Below, in pieces: positions 11,449 to 23,639 of a DNA stretch of 64,000 bases. The stretch lies in contig JAIVEN010000012.1 in the NCBI GenBank assembly GCA_026686845.1, forward strand, positions 20,896,501-20,960,500. Reading direction: 5' to 3'. The notes under the pieces were generated by a model. It did not search any database and was not told the DNA's origin. It saw nothing but the letters and a program-made list of their open reading frames with translations. Positions within the stretch are counted from its first letter, which is position 1; every line of letters begins with the position of its first letter. A program made the position numbers and the translations under genes. The DNA comes from Adenanthera pavonina (taxonomy: Eukaryota > Streptophyta > Magnoliopsida > Fabales > Fabaceae).

Positions 11449-11990
11449 AGCTCCCGTGCTGACGCACAGGATTTTTTAGTAATTTTATTCATTCAATATT
11501 TTTAAATAATAATAAAATGAAGTGAATTACTGAATAAACTAAGCATAAGAAACTGAAGTTGGGATGGAATATTATTTTTTGAGTATCATTTCTTTTTTAT
11601 CATTATATGTTGGTTTAGTATTGACGAATGAAATAATATTTAGGTAAAAAAATAATTTTATCATATTGACCATCAAGCTTATTATATATTAGAAAATATC
11701 AGTTTTAATAGCAAATTTTCTAAACTAGAGGGAGTATTATTATATTACTATTAGATAATGATACTCACCTTGCATCATCAAGCTTATTATTAAGTTGTTC
11801 CTGATTCTTCGCATATTTTATCTATAAAAATTATAAAGGAGATTTTCCTTTAACAATTTAAATTTATATATAATTCTTAGATCCACAAACTCCCACAGAC
11901 AATATTCAATCCCATAATCACATACAAAAGAAATATCCAACCTTAAAGGCTATATATGTATATAGAACTCCCGTGCCACACTCAAGATTT
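11449..11990. repeat. Two direct copies of a CTCCCGTG motif segment
   Basis: AGAGCTCCCGTGCTGACGCA (from about 11447) and AGAACTCCCGTGCCACACTC (from about 11964) are each followed by a similar AT-rich tail (TTTATTCATTCAATAT versus TTTGTTCAATCAATAT). Words like this recur in many plant genomes in transposon-derived sequence; family not determined. The rest of 11331-12225 is AT-rich with no gene. A word resembling a Stowaway end (CTAGAGGGAGTA) occurs at about 11726. Confidence 0.45.
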
Positions 11991-12225
11991 TCTTTGTAGA
12001 TTTGTTCAATCAATATGTTAAAATGTTGTAAAATTTATATTTTAAAAAAATATAATTTTTTTATTTTGATCATTAGCATAAATTTTATAAATAAGTAATA
12101 TACCCATATATTACTTTCATAAGTGACACAAATTAACATACACACATATTCCGCTTCTCCCACTCCTTCATGTCACCCTTTGTTCAATCCCTCTCCCTTC
12201 ACCATCCAACCACACACACCACGCA

Positions 12226-12257
12226 CCCCCCCCCCCCCTCGCCCCGCGGGGGCGAGG
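12226..12257. other. Poly-C run joined to a GC-only hairpin
   Basis: Thirteen C residues (12226-12238) run into an inverted repeat with 9-bp arms, CCTCGCCCC (12237-12245) and GGGGCGAGG (12249-12257), with a 3-nt loop. This is isolated in AT-rich sequence. No gene is seen beside it. Confidence 0.7.
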
Positions 12258-12524
12258 CGATAAGATCTTACAATTCAGATAAGATTTGGCTGGTTGAAAA
12301 AGATCCTCCTTTTCCACCCTGTCAAAATCTTTTCTGCAAGTAGTCAGCAGGTGGGTTTTGGTTTCGTACTCTTTGACCTTTCAAAGAAACGGACATACAA
12401 ATGGGAAGATAAAAAATTCATTACTAAAATCTTCCTTATCTGTACTTACCTCAATTTTACTTTTTAGTATGTTCTTGTGATGTCATTAAAAAAAAAACCT
12501 ACATTTCTCCAATACGTAGTGAGA

Positions 12525-13040
12525 CTAGTACTGGTCTTCTTCACCAACGACATGTTATGTCCGTATCTCTTCCCTCAACATTTTGTCTTTAGACTTCCAA
12601 TTCAATGTCATTAGTTTGGAGGATTTGATACTGTACGAAATTTAAAAATTAAAATTATATTATTCACATATCTAAAAAAAATAAATTATGCTGTTTATAT
12701 GAATTTATAACATAATCTTGTATAAGTTTATATTTTATATTAATGATTATTCTAGTTTACTTTTCAACTATAAGTTATGACAATTACAATTTTTAAATAT
12801 ATTGACAACGAAAAACTGTTTAATACATGCATATAATTTTTTTATATTTTTTATTTATAAAATGAGATTGAAATCACTGAATGCTTGGTATATATATGAT
12901 AGAAATGACAAAGTCTAGCTGATACTAAGTAATTTTCGGTTTGGCTTTCACATATTATAAGGGTTGAAGTCATTGAATGCTTGGATCCACCCCAAACATG
13001 TTATAAGGGTTGCTCGCCAAACCAAATCAACCTGTGAACG
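12525..13040 (+). repeat. Copy R2 of the recurrent ~0.5 kb segment
   Basis: Contains the ordered marker words: ACTAGTACTGGTCTTCTTCA, a CATCTCTTC..CATTTTGTC relative, the AT-rich core with ATATTGACAACGAAAAACTG, GGATCCACCCCAAACATGTT and GGTTGCTCGCCAAAC. Same orientation as the copies at 23.6, 28.1 and 35.6 kb. Confidence 0.75.
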
Positions 13041-13332
13041 GATAGCTAAAAAAACATATATATATATATATATATGTATATCTCAACCTATTGGCAAGTT
13101 TTGTTTTGGCCAATAATGAATATGAATAATTATAAGAGTATACATTTAATGAGTTCAAAAATTTACATATAGTATTTGTAATTGGTTGATTTCACTAGCA
13201 GCTATTGTGAAAATTTAAAACTAAAATATCAACATAAAAAGTTAAAATATGTAATAAGTCACACTTTTTGCACGTTATAACTAATACGATTCATTTGTTA
13301 AAATGTGTGCAATACATGAAGACCTATCTATA

Positions 13333-13371
<39 letters not shown>

Positions 13372-13431
13372 ATGGAAATGACAAAGTCTAGCTGATACTA
13401 AGTAATTTTCAGGTTTGGCTTTCACATATTA
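12898..13431. repeat. Direct duplication of 60 bp plus TA/TG microsatellites
   Basis: 12898-12957 and 13371-13431 match closely (both contain GACAAAGTCTAGCTGATACT then TTTGGCTTTCACATATTA). TA runs lie between them and a TATATA/TGTGTG tract at about 13332-13371 precedes the second copy. No coding sequence. Confidence 0.75.
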
Positions 13432-13679
13432 ATGGTTTCAAACTGTCGTCATTTGGATTGCGTCTACTTCTACATTTAGTTTAGACCATATTACGTTTAA
13501 TTTAATTAAATAATCCATACTTTAATCGATAATACATATATAAATCATTCTTATATTATGTTTTATATTTTGGAAGGAAAAAAATATAAGCAAGCAAAAA
13601 AACCAAAAAAAAAAAAGGCTATATGTTAATCTATTCATTCACACACGCAAACACATAACGGCGCCTTTATTGAACAAGT

Positions 13680-13860
13680 AAAATAGTCAAGTGGTAGTTG
13701 CTTCCTTTGCAAATTCTGGAAGATCCAGGTTTGAATCCCAGTGTGTTGATTTTGCCAAATTTAAGTGTAATGTATCAGACTATCAGGGCATTCTTGTAGT
13801 TGTGCTCCACTTTTATCTCTCAAAAAAGGACGACCTTGTTTTCTTTCTTTTTTTTTTTTT
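13680..13860 (+). mobile_element. tRNA-derived SINE-like element
   Basis: A-box-like TAGTCAAGTGG (13684-13694) and B-box-like GGTTTGAATCC (13728-13738) are spaced as in a tRNA-type internal Pol III promoter, but the sequence does not fold into a proper tRNA, so this is not a tRNA gene. A T-rich run (about 13839-13860) ends it. No target duplication was identified. 13870-14110 after it has a further stretch that I do not recognise. Confidence 0.5.
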
Positions 13861-14121
13861 ATGGAAAAGGAGGGTATCACCCCTTCATAGAAATAATCAG
13901 AGACAGGGGTATGAACCCCAGTTACATCAGATACAAGAAGGTTCCCAATAGAATCAGGGGGAACATAAAAACTAATATTATTACAGTCATGGCCAATATT
14001 GACGAGGCCACCAGCCGGATGGTTACAGCTCCTAGGAATACTGTAGAAATTAATCTGCCATTCTTTAGAGCACCAACGACGACTAAGGAACCTGAGTTTA
14101 GGAAATCCTTCGGGTTCTTAA

Positions 14122-17100
14122 GGCTATGTTTGGGAGTTTAGGATGAAAATGAATAGAATGATCATTAATGAAACATAATGGAATTGAAGAAAATGGAGTG
14201 GAATGGAATAAAATGTTCTAATATTTGAGACTTTTATGAGGTGAAAAAGTGGTCTTATTTAACTATTATTTGGAATTTATTATAAAAGGGATGGAATGGA
14301 ATAGATTATAACTTTTTCCCGATATTACCCTTATTAGCAAATTTAAATAAATTTAAATTAAAAAACAAGTTCATCTTTTTTTCATAAAAAAATTTCATAT
14401 TGCTTTTACTTTTTAATAAAAATATCTTTTAATAATAATAATAATAATAATAAGATACTGCAAAACAACTTGGTTCTTCTAATAATAACATTAAGAAGTT
14501 ATAACACCCCACTCCCAAACACTTCCTGACTTGGTCGAAATCTTCAAAAACCAATCAAACGTTGCCCAAACATCTCATATTTACCTCCCAAAACATCAAA
14601 GTAGCGAAAAACACTATAAAATACCTCAAGAAATACCAGAACAGCTGGAACAGTGTGTAGGGTCACGATCGCTACAGTACCGCTTTGGCTTTAGTGCTCT
14701 TGAATCCATTGGCGCCATGGCGCCCCCTTGCTGATGCCATATTAGCAAAATTCAACTTTAGGAGTGAATTTTCAACACACATAACTTTATGCTTAAATCT
14801 CTAATTGACCTGATTTTAACTCCTACAAGTCAAGTTTATCCCAATGTAATCATAGACACCAATTTCACTCAATTCTATCTCCGTATGAAGATTTTGGATA
14901 CCCCACACCGTTTTAGCCACTTTCTGACCAAAATTCACTACTTACAACTCCTATTTACCACCAAAGGTAATTTGACCATTCAGGATCTTTCACACAAATC
15001 CCTTTTGACTAGACCAATTTATTCAAAGAGGTTTCATTTTAAAAGAACCCCTCCTCTAATATTTGACCACCTTGACAAAGTGAGCTATAGGCCCAAACAA
15101 AACTCACATACCTAGCACAAAACTCTCCTCGGGCTCACATATACAACCATATTGCCTCAATATTCTGAACCATGCATGCATCACAAAACCTCACATCCAA
15201 CACCATTCCACATCAATATTAATACAATCATCACAATATTCATGTTAGATGCAAACGCTATCCTACTTACATAGACATTACACACATACACTACAATGAC
15301 TTGATATTCTCACGTCCAATGCATTACTCCCTAGTCTTCTCCGAACGAGTACCAGAACCTTCACCTAAAATGTTAGTTTATGGGAAAGGGGTGTGAGATA
15401 AAGTTTTAATAACTGAAAACAACCACACACAGTATATATATATACTGATCCACACAAGCGTGCATATGGTGCAATGAAATGCTAATGAATGGTATACATG
15501 TTCTCCCTTACACATGGCTAAAACCATGAGCTATCATCATCACTAGACCTTCCAATAGATGATTCCCTTCTAACAGTTGGTGAATACTGATCACGGGACA
15601 TCATCAAGCTCACATTACCCTAATACCACCCGGCCAATGTTTATACTAGAGCTCAGACCACGGTCCTCTTTCCCCTGAACCACCGCGAATTAGTGGTGAT
15701 TTAGGGAAGGTGCATCCCTAATTCCACTACCACTTGGCTGTCCCCAAGAGCGAATTTAGTTACAGGGATATTTCATCATATCATCTTATCCTCTACTGCC
15801 TGGTCTCCCAAGGAGAGATTTTAGCGACAGGGATCTCTATCATATCATCATCTCATATCATATCATCATCATCACCTCATCATCAATCTCTCACTATGTA
15901 ATTGTGTGGTGATGATGCCAATATCATGCTAACATGCCTTAACATATATATATAATCATCACAAACATCATATGGACATGCTAGCATGCAATGGTATGGG
16001 GATGCTACACATCGTACACACACAACATATACAATCATCATATATCAACTAGTCATGTGCATACCACAATATGTAGAAAACCATACACATACACAACCAA
16101 TATCGTGGTATGAAAAGGAATATGCATATATACATATATATATATACATACTATCATATCTCACTATACAATACAATCCGTACAGACAATATAGACACCC
16201 GATTACCTCAATTGTCACTACCACACGTACACGAATTCCACAAGTTTTCTTGAATGCCAATCCCATGACTTGACTTCTCTGATCAACCAAACAATCTTTA
16301 CAATACCATAAAATCATCAATTAACATGCAATCCAAATTTCACAATTTCACCATTTAGGCTTAACCCAAGGTTCCAACACTATTTCCATACACCATTTAG
16401 CTCTTAGAGACCATTTAAACTCTACTCAATCACATATATCTCGGATTCCATACTCCCTCTAACAATTTCTACTTAGGGTTAAGTTTAAATCATGCATACT
16501 CCTTCTAAAACTCACACCCAAGCATCATAAACATCAAATCATACCTCATTAATCCCATTCCATCTATTTTAATCATTGGGATTCATCCAAAACTGAAAAT
16601 CCCAACATACACCCTAAAAATCCCAAATCAAAACTAAAGAAAATAGAGACGGAGGAGTAGAGATCACTTACCAATGATTTAGCAAGCTCCAAGGGGTCAG
16701 AAGCACCTCCTAAATCCAAAAATCTGAAGTCCTAACAGAGCTTCTTCGCTTCTCCCTCTGTTTTCCTTTTCTCTCTTGCACTTGGGCGATTGGACTGTTT
16801 CTAATTTAAGCAAAAATTTTCTTGCTTGCCATGGCGCCAATAAGCTCACTACGACGTGGAGCTCATTTTTCCCTACTTTAATTCTTTCATCCGTCCTAAC
16901 CCTTCGGTTCTGCACACAATGCCAAATATACTTAGTTAGCTGAAGACTAAGTTAGGGATAATGTAATGAGGGTCATTATAGAAATAAAAATTTTATCAAA
17001 AAATAAAACTAACTAAACCAACTATGATAAAGCACAAAAAGCAAGAAAGTTATGATAAATCATAAGACTTGGGGAAGAAAGCATATCTTGAAGCAATAAT

Positions 17101-17476
17101 ACAATTGCCCGTGTGAGGAATAATATGATTAGAATGATTTGATTGATGTGATGACGAAATACTAAGAAATGTACAACATGGCAAGATAGATTTGACGGTA
17201 TGGAAAGAGTAAAAAAAATCATGAGAATAAATTTTTTTGTTAGGGTTAATAGGTGTTTTTGTAATTTAAATAATTACTTTTGGCCATTTCGTCCTTGATC
17301 ACCCAATTTAGGGTATAAGAAAAATTAGATTTAGGATGGCTAAAGATAACTTATGAGGCTACTCATTGCTATTCCATTCCCTCTTAAAAAAATCTCTCAA
17401 ATAATAGTTCAATCCATATAGTCATTCCATTCCATTCCACTCCCTTAAAAAAAAAAAAAAACTCCTAAACATAGCA
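14122..17476. mobile_element. PIF/Harbinger-type MITE split by a solo LTR
   Basis: Left end GGCTATGTTTGGGAGTTT and, on the other strand, right end TGCTATGTTTAGGAGTTT form terminal inverted repeats. TAA flanks both sides (14119-14121, 17477-17479), the 3-bp duplication typical of PIF/Harbinger. Both arms continue with GGAATGGAATGG-like subterminal sequence. Without the inserted LTR the element is about 0.87 kb and non-coding. Confidence 0.8.
14500..16980 (-). mobile_element. Ty3/gypsy solo LTR (family B)
   Basis: 2.48 kb beginning TATAACACCCC and ending GGGTCATTATA, related throughout to the LTR at 47528-49798 (TGTAACACCC ... GGTGTTACA). The 5-bp flanks are GAAGT (14495-14499) and GAAAT (16981-16985), one mismatch apart. 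Orientation follows the family-B element at 45-49.8 kb. No internal retroelement region is adjacent, so it is a solo LTR from LTR-LTR recombination, nested in the PIF element. Confidence 0.83.
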
Positions 17477-17698
17477 TAAGGGCTTCAATGATTAACCATG
17501 CTTCAGATTCGATCTCAACTTTTCTATATTCTCTTTGCTAGCATTAACTGGGCTTGAGGTCTCAAATCATAAAGTGTGATATAGTTGGTCCCAAATCCTA
17601 ATTCTCCAATACAACAATTGGTATTAACAATAATATCCATAAAGGAAGAGCTCATATATATATATATATATATATACTGAGATTAGATTCACTGGGAG

Positions 17699-18085
17699 AT
17701 GGCGGACATGAAGCAGAAAGGTTTCACCTCATAGATTTCTCAAGAAGTGGTGGAAATTAAGCAGCCACTTCTCAAATAGTCTACATATTTATCCTCTAAT
17801 CACTTGGAACAAGAGGTATGCATATCCATATGTACTCTTGTTCAACTGTGAAAGCTTTTCTTATATTTGTTTACTTTCCCTATGTCACTTACAACTTTTA
17901 ATATTGCTAATGTTTAATAACTCAACTCTTAGCTTTTTTTTTTCTTTGCCTTGTTTAGTTTTAGTTATAAAGAGATTTTTCAAATAGTTACAAATATGTT
18001 GTTATAGAGAACACAATTTAGATTTTAGAGGCATATGGTCTCCTTTTTCTTTTTATTTTGCATACGTAATTGCTAGTTACTTTTT
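17699..18085 (+). pseudogene. DUF247 gene relic: exon 1 plus part of intron
   Basis: 17699-17815 matches exon 1 of the intact DUF247 gene (57062-57187): it reads MADMKQKGFTS, then TAG at 17732-17734 where the intact gene has CAG. A second stop follows further on. The GT donor (GAG/GTATGC at 17816) is kept, and 17830-18085 resembles the leader before the pseudogene at 36432 (TTTAGTTTTAGTTATAAA, GCATACGTAATTGCTAGTTA). The rest of the gene is missing; it stops where the copia fragment begins. TA repeats (17655-17676) precede it. Confidence 0.8.
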
Positions 18086-20460
18086 GAATCATACATGATT
18101 TATTTTGTTTTCCTTTGAGGTATGCATCACATTCTTTGTCTTTTTCAAAAGAAATTTTTGGTAAGCCAGTGACTAACTCATTCTTAACCAGTTTTGACAG
18201 TTGGTTCATGTTAACATGTGCTAATCTTCTATGTCACAATCAACTATCATTATCCTGACTAATTAAATAGATAGAATCTAAGGAAGGAAGTTCATCAAGA
18301 TCGATAGTATAGAAATTACCATCCTTTTGAGCCTTGAGGATTACTTTATGATCACTTTTTTAGATGGCCAGGAAAAACTTTGAGTTAAACAATATCCCGT
18401 TACCTTTGTCACATGTCTAACTTACATTTAGCAGATTATGGTTGAGACGAATTACAAAAAGCACCTATTCAATAGATGTTTTAGGATTCTTGCCCACAAT
18501 GTCAATATCAACTATTTTGCCATATTGATCACCTCTAAAGGTCACCTTTCCTCCCTTCTTGTCTCTAAGGATGATGAACTTTTCCTTATCACTGGTCATA
18601 TGACTTAAATAGGCACTGTCCATATACTATTTGTTGTTTTTTCTTGTTTTAAGACAAATCTGCAAAACAAAGTTTAGAGTTTCTTTTTAGGTACCCAAAT
18701 TTGCTTGGATCCTTTTCTGTCAATGGCATTTTCCCTAGATACAAGTGTACCTTTGAAAACCCATTTTACCTTCTTGTCAAGTTCATTTTTCTTCAATGCA
18801 CATGAACTGGAAATATATTCCTTCTTATTACAAAAGTGACAGGTGGTAAAGGGATTGCTGGATTGTGATGCAAGAAGAAAGCAATACAAATAATTTTTTT
18901 GTTTCACATATTTTGGTTGATCATAGGATTCAATGTGATTTAAACTATGATCTTTCTTTTTATACCCATTAGCATGCACAAAATGCCCCATATACAGATT
19001 TTGATTTTTCTTTTTAATTTTTTCTTTTACTGCACAAGGAATATAGCCAAGTCCAGCTTTTTCTTGTGTGATTCTTTGACTTCCCATTAAAGCAAACAAC
19101 ATATCTTTCCCTTAGTAAGTCTAGTCATGCTTTTCAACAGATAGTCATTAGTTTGCTTTAATTCAATACATGATGTACAACAAGCAGATTCAACTTTATG
19201 CAGAGATGCAATGTCAGAAATGTTACGCTGAGATTCTAACTTGTTAATCTTTTTCTTAGCCCGTTTTAGCTCTTTAGTAATCTTAATGAACTCATCATGC
19301 AGTTCATGAAATGCATCAAGTAATTCAGAATAGGAAGGTTCTGATTCATATACCTCATCTTCATGATCACTGTTGGATGGGATTTGAGTTTCTTCAGATG
19401 TAAGTGCCATCAAGCAGATATTGACAATTTCATCTTCATCATCTTCTTCTTCATCTGAACTATTAGCCCAAATTGATGAGATGTATACCCTCTTTTTCTT
19501 GCCCTTATCAGCAGCTTTCTTTTCTTTCTCTTACTTCTTTAGGAATTGTGGACAATCCCATTTGATGTACCCTTACTTTTTTCATTTGTACCAAGTGATA
19601 GGTTTTTTTTCCTTCTTTCTTGTTGTTTTTAGCTGCTCTTTCTTGAAGAATCTTTTATTCCTTTTCTTATTGTAAAACCTTTCAAATTTTCTGATCATCA
19701 TAGCCAGAGTTTCTTCATCTAATTCATCTCCATCATTAGATTCTTCTTCTTTCTCTTCTGCAGCTTTTAAAGCAAGACCTTTCTTTTTCCTGTCTTGTCC
19801 TGCTTCCTTAAGAACCTTTATCTTTCCCTCATATTCTTCAAGGCTACCAAAAAGGGCTGTGACAGAAGCCATTGATTCTCCTTTGACTTCCTTTATTGCT
19901 GTTACTTTAGGTTGCCATTCCAGAGGAAGAGCTCTAAGGATTTTTCTCACCTTCTCTAGCTGGGTGTATTCTTTGCCAAGACTCTTCAATTGATTCACAA
20001 TAAGGGTGAATCTCTTTTGTAGCTTTTTGATGCTCTCTCCTTCTATCATTCTAAAGCTTTCATATTCACCAATGCAGGAGTTCAGTTTGTTTTCTTTTAC
20101 TCCACTGGTCCCCTCATGAGCAATTTCTTAAGTGTCCCACATACCCTTAGCTGTGAAACATTGTGACACTCTGTAGAATTCGTCTTGATTTAATGCACTG
20201 ACCAGGCAATGTTTTGCCTTAAAGTTTAGCAAGATTCTTCTCTTATCTTCCTCATTCCACTCGTTCTCTAACTTCTCCTTGTATTTTCTATCATCCTGCA
20301 ATTTCATTGGGACAAAGTCTCCCTTCTGGATGACAGACCAGATGTCTAGTTTAATGGACTGGAGATAAATTTACATTCTCATCTTCCAGTATCTATAGTA
20401 TTCTCCACTGAAACCAAGTATTCTGTTTGTGTTATTTCCCTCAGGTAGTATGCTTTCTCT
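18086..20460 (-). pseudogene. Decayed copia gag and GAG-pre-integrase coding region
   Basis: From 20460 downwards: a gag region of the UBN2/DUF4219 type, longest open part about 20049-19582 with the lysine- and glutamate-rich tail usual in this family. The CCHC zinc knuckle is still readable near 19590-19535 (GYIKWDCPQFLKK) but with two stops and a lost first Cys. Then comes an acidic coiled-coil-like stretch (about 19413-19087) and a further spacer (19102-18674). Last is a GAG-pre-integrase remnant with GLPKISFEKDKECDA (about 18150) that stops at 18086. At least four in-frame stops. Gag packages retroelement RNA; this copy is dead. Confidence 0.8.
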
Positions 20461-20527
20461 AAAGCCAGCTATTGAATTTCCCAGACTGTTAGATCCTTTG
20501 TTTGGGAATCCGGGCTCTGATACTACT

Positions 20528-22310
20528 TGTTAGATATGCTAGCTTCCCAAGAGACCCAATTAGGAAGATTAAAATTTTCTACAAAAGTCAAAAAAGTAAT
20601 AAAAGTAAAAGTGACAGTAACAACAAAGTATAAAGGAATAACAAGGTAAGAGCAGTAAAAGAGAAGAGAAGACACAAATGTTTATCCTAGTTCGGTCTCT
20701 CTATCTTGACTTACATCCGGTCACCATGTCACCACTTGAGATTTTCCACTATCTTGTAAGAATTCAGTGGACTTCTTGCAATTGCCTCAGTACAACTTGA
20801 TACTCTGTTCTTAAGCTTACAACCTCACTCTTTGCACTCTAACTAAGTGCTTCCCAAATCCCTTGTGATATCCCATCACAAGAAAATATTTCTTCTAGAT
20901 AAAGATAAGATTGATTACAATAATTGAACTCTCTAATTAAGAGTGTATTTGAAAGTTGAAGTACATAATAATGAAGTATATGAGACTAAGAGACTTTGAC
21001 TTATGAATTTGACAGAGTTTTAGTATATATAATGTAAAATCATTACCCACAACTTTAAATGAAGTTTGATTTATAGATTTATATTTTAACTATACGTTGG
21101 AGACAAAATCTAACCGTTAGAGACGTTACCCAACGGTTACTCTGAAAAACTATCCGTTCACCAACCGTATTTAATGTATCTGACACTCAAAGTTCAAATT
21201 TTGGCTGGTCAAGAGATGAATTTTGCAGAGACCAAAAGCTAAAGACTTCAACGTTGAACCTCAAAGTTCGTCTGTTATTAAACAAAGTTCAAATTTTTAT
21301 CTTTGAAAAATATTTCTATGTTGGAACATACGAATTTTCAAGTTTAAGTTCTTTTGGTAAGTATAAACAGTTGTCCCGTATTGCTACAGTGCCTTCAAAG
21401 TTCAAATTTTAGTGCCGAAAATTCGTCTGTCAGAGGGCAGCTCAATAAGGCATAATAGTTTATCTTTTTGAAATTCAAAATTTCAAAATCCAAAGTTTAT
21501 TTGTTAGAGAGAGCTCTTATCAGACTTAGTTCAAAGTTTGAATTCCTGAATACCAATATTCATATGTTAATAGATTATCATAACAGATTTGCAAGTTTTG
21601 TTTCTAAAATTCAAATTTTCAAAATCAAAGTTCATCTGTCAGTGAGCTAACTTTGGACTCTTTTTAAACTTTACTTTCAAATGAACTTTGATATATCCTC
21701 GGACGAATTTTTCATTTTTCTTGAATTGTATTTTATTAGAAATTTGAATTTTCAAAACTCAAAGTTTGTTTGTCAGAAAAGACTCTTATCATACTTAAAT
21801 CAAAGTTTGAATTTCTGCACTCAAAGTTCATCTGTCAGAGGAATCTCTTTTTCCTGACTAACTTATTTTCAATTAAAAATTTAAATTTCAGAAACCAAAG
21901 TTCGAATTTTCAAAACAATAGATCAGTTTTAACACTTTAAAGTTCGTCTGTTAGTGGGTGTTTTTTAAATATTTCATGAATTATCATAGAATCGTATTTC
22001 TAAAATATTTTTTTGCCAGTTCAAAGTGTTTTACTCAAATTAAACATAGTAAGAAATCCTATATCTAATCTTGTACTGATTATACTTAGATTTCTTCATT
22101 TGAGATCTTTTATGCACCTTTGATATTTTCTTTCCAAGCTCTAGAAGGTTGGTTTGAAATCATCAAAATACTTGATTCAATAAATAATTGAACAAGTAAT
22201 GCTATATAGTGTATACTACTGCAACTCTTATAACTTTTCCATACTTTTTAACTATTTGGATTTGAATTTTGCATTTAGAAGATCAAGCTATAATCTTCTA
22301 GGGGAATGAC
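20528..22310 (-). repeat. Copia LTR with repeated CAAAGTTCGTCTGTCAG motif
   Basis: Begins TGTTAGATATGCTAGCTTCC on the plus strand, next to the primer-binding site. A related LTR is at 63185 to the window end. Seven variants of a 17-bp word (CAAAGTTCGTCTGTCAG) occur at about 21261, 21418, 21491, 21625, 21759, 21821 and 21936. They lie on the U3 side, where promoter or enhancer signals would be expected. The outer edge is uncertain. Confidence 0.72.
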
Positions 22311-22319
22311 TGATAAGTT

Positions 22320-23639
22320 AAAATAAAAATTACAAGCACCAACTAATTTTTATAACGATTTGAAAAAACAATAAATATTTAAAATCCATAATTTTCATAA
22401 TATCATAAATTATGATTCTCTAGTTATGATGTACAAATAATACATATATCATGCAATACCATACATTGGATATAACAAATTTTAAAATTTCAAAATATAC
22501 AATACATATATATGGATATATTATTGTATATATTCAACAAATTAACATATGAAATAAATAATATATAAAGAACTTGAGTTTTAAACAGGTATTTAAAAAA
22601 ATAATGTAAAGATAATTATAAGAAGTAGCTAACAATTATTTTTTAATCTATTGTTAATTTTCTATAGACATTTTTCTTGTAGTTGCCATTTAGCTCCACA
22701 GTTTATGTTTTGTAAAGCCTCTTGGCAATCTGAAATGACAAATGATGGAAGTGGCAGATCATGAAACTAGTTTTTGCTATTTTTTCCAGGACATGGTGAT
22801 TATAGATGAAAATGAGAGAGTACTTTGTTGAAGTTCTTCAAACATTCACCATGTGAATGACAGTTCAATGGTATGTTGAATGTATACTTATTCCTTTTAT
22901 TGTTATGTTAATTTTTGGCTTCTTTTCTTCTTAATTTGATGCTAACCTTTTCCATTGATTTGAAGTTTATTTCATTTCCATCATTTAAATTTTATTGCTT
23001 CTTTTTGTTGAAGCTATCATCGGAAGGAAACTTGGTTGTGCTTTTGGATCTTCATGTATGTGAGTGGTTCCTTCTTGTTATATCTATATATCTCTGCCTT
23101 TCTTTCATAAAAATACAATTCTGTACTCATTTAATATACCATTACTATACATGTTGTTCTGACCTAGAGTAAACTTGGATAGAAATTCCAACAAATTCTG
23201 AAATTTGAATGCCCTACTCCCCTATATTATTATATTTGCAACTTGGATTTACTTGTTTTGTTGTTTTGTAAATTTTGATTATGAATATGATGGTAGTCTT
23301 GGAAGTTTGTTTAATATTTAAAACTAATTTACAACCACATTGAAGAAGGAACTATTAAAACTAGCATATATAAATTTTTTTTTTAAAATAATTGCCACTT
23401 TCAAGGAGGGTTGTTCCCACAACCGTAAGTTAACTTTCCATGACTATTGCGGCATGTAATATATAGTTCTTGAAAGTGGACTTTTAAGGGTGTTTATGCC
23501 CACAATTGTTCTTGAAAGTATTTTTTTGACCTGGAAAGTTATGCTTTCCACTACTGTCACTTTAATTACTGTACAAGAACCATATTTAAAAGTCATTTTA
23601 AACTGTTTTTAAAAGTCTTTTGTGCAGTGGTGTTAAGTT
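22320..23639. other. AT-rich stretch without a recognised gene
   Basis: No open frame I can name. 23390-23560 has inverted TTTCAAGG / CTTGAAAG words around CCCACAA motifs (CACTTTCAAGGAGG at 23397, TTCTTGAAAGTGGAC at 23468) and CACTACTGTCAC at about 23552. These could be subterminal sequence of a degraded DNA transposon; the ends were not found. Confidence 0.35.

Larger units (their letters stand above)
18086..22310 (-). mobile_element. Truncated Ty1/copia retrotransposon
   Basis: On the minus strand the order is: an LTR (20528 to about 22310), a primer-binding-type site (plus-strand GCTCTGATACTAC, 20514-20526, complementary in kind to initiator Met tRNA), gag, then the start of pol ending in the GAG-pre-integrase region. 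At 18085 it joins DUF247 intron sequence with no second LTR, so integrase, RT and RNase H are lost. The far LTR edge near 22310 is approximate. Confidence 0.83.

Noticed and set aside
13684..13760. A tRNA gene
   Set aside because: A and B boxes are present but the sequence does not give acceptor, anticodon and T stems; it fits a tRNA-derived SINE.
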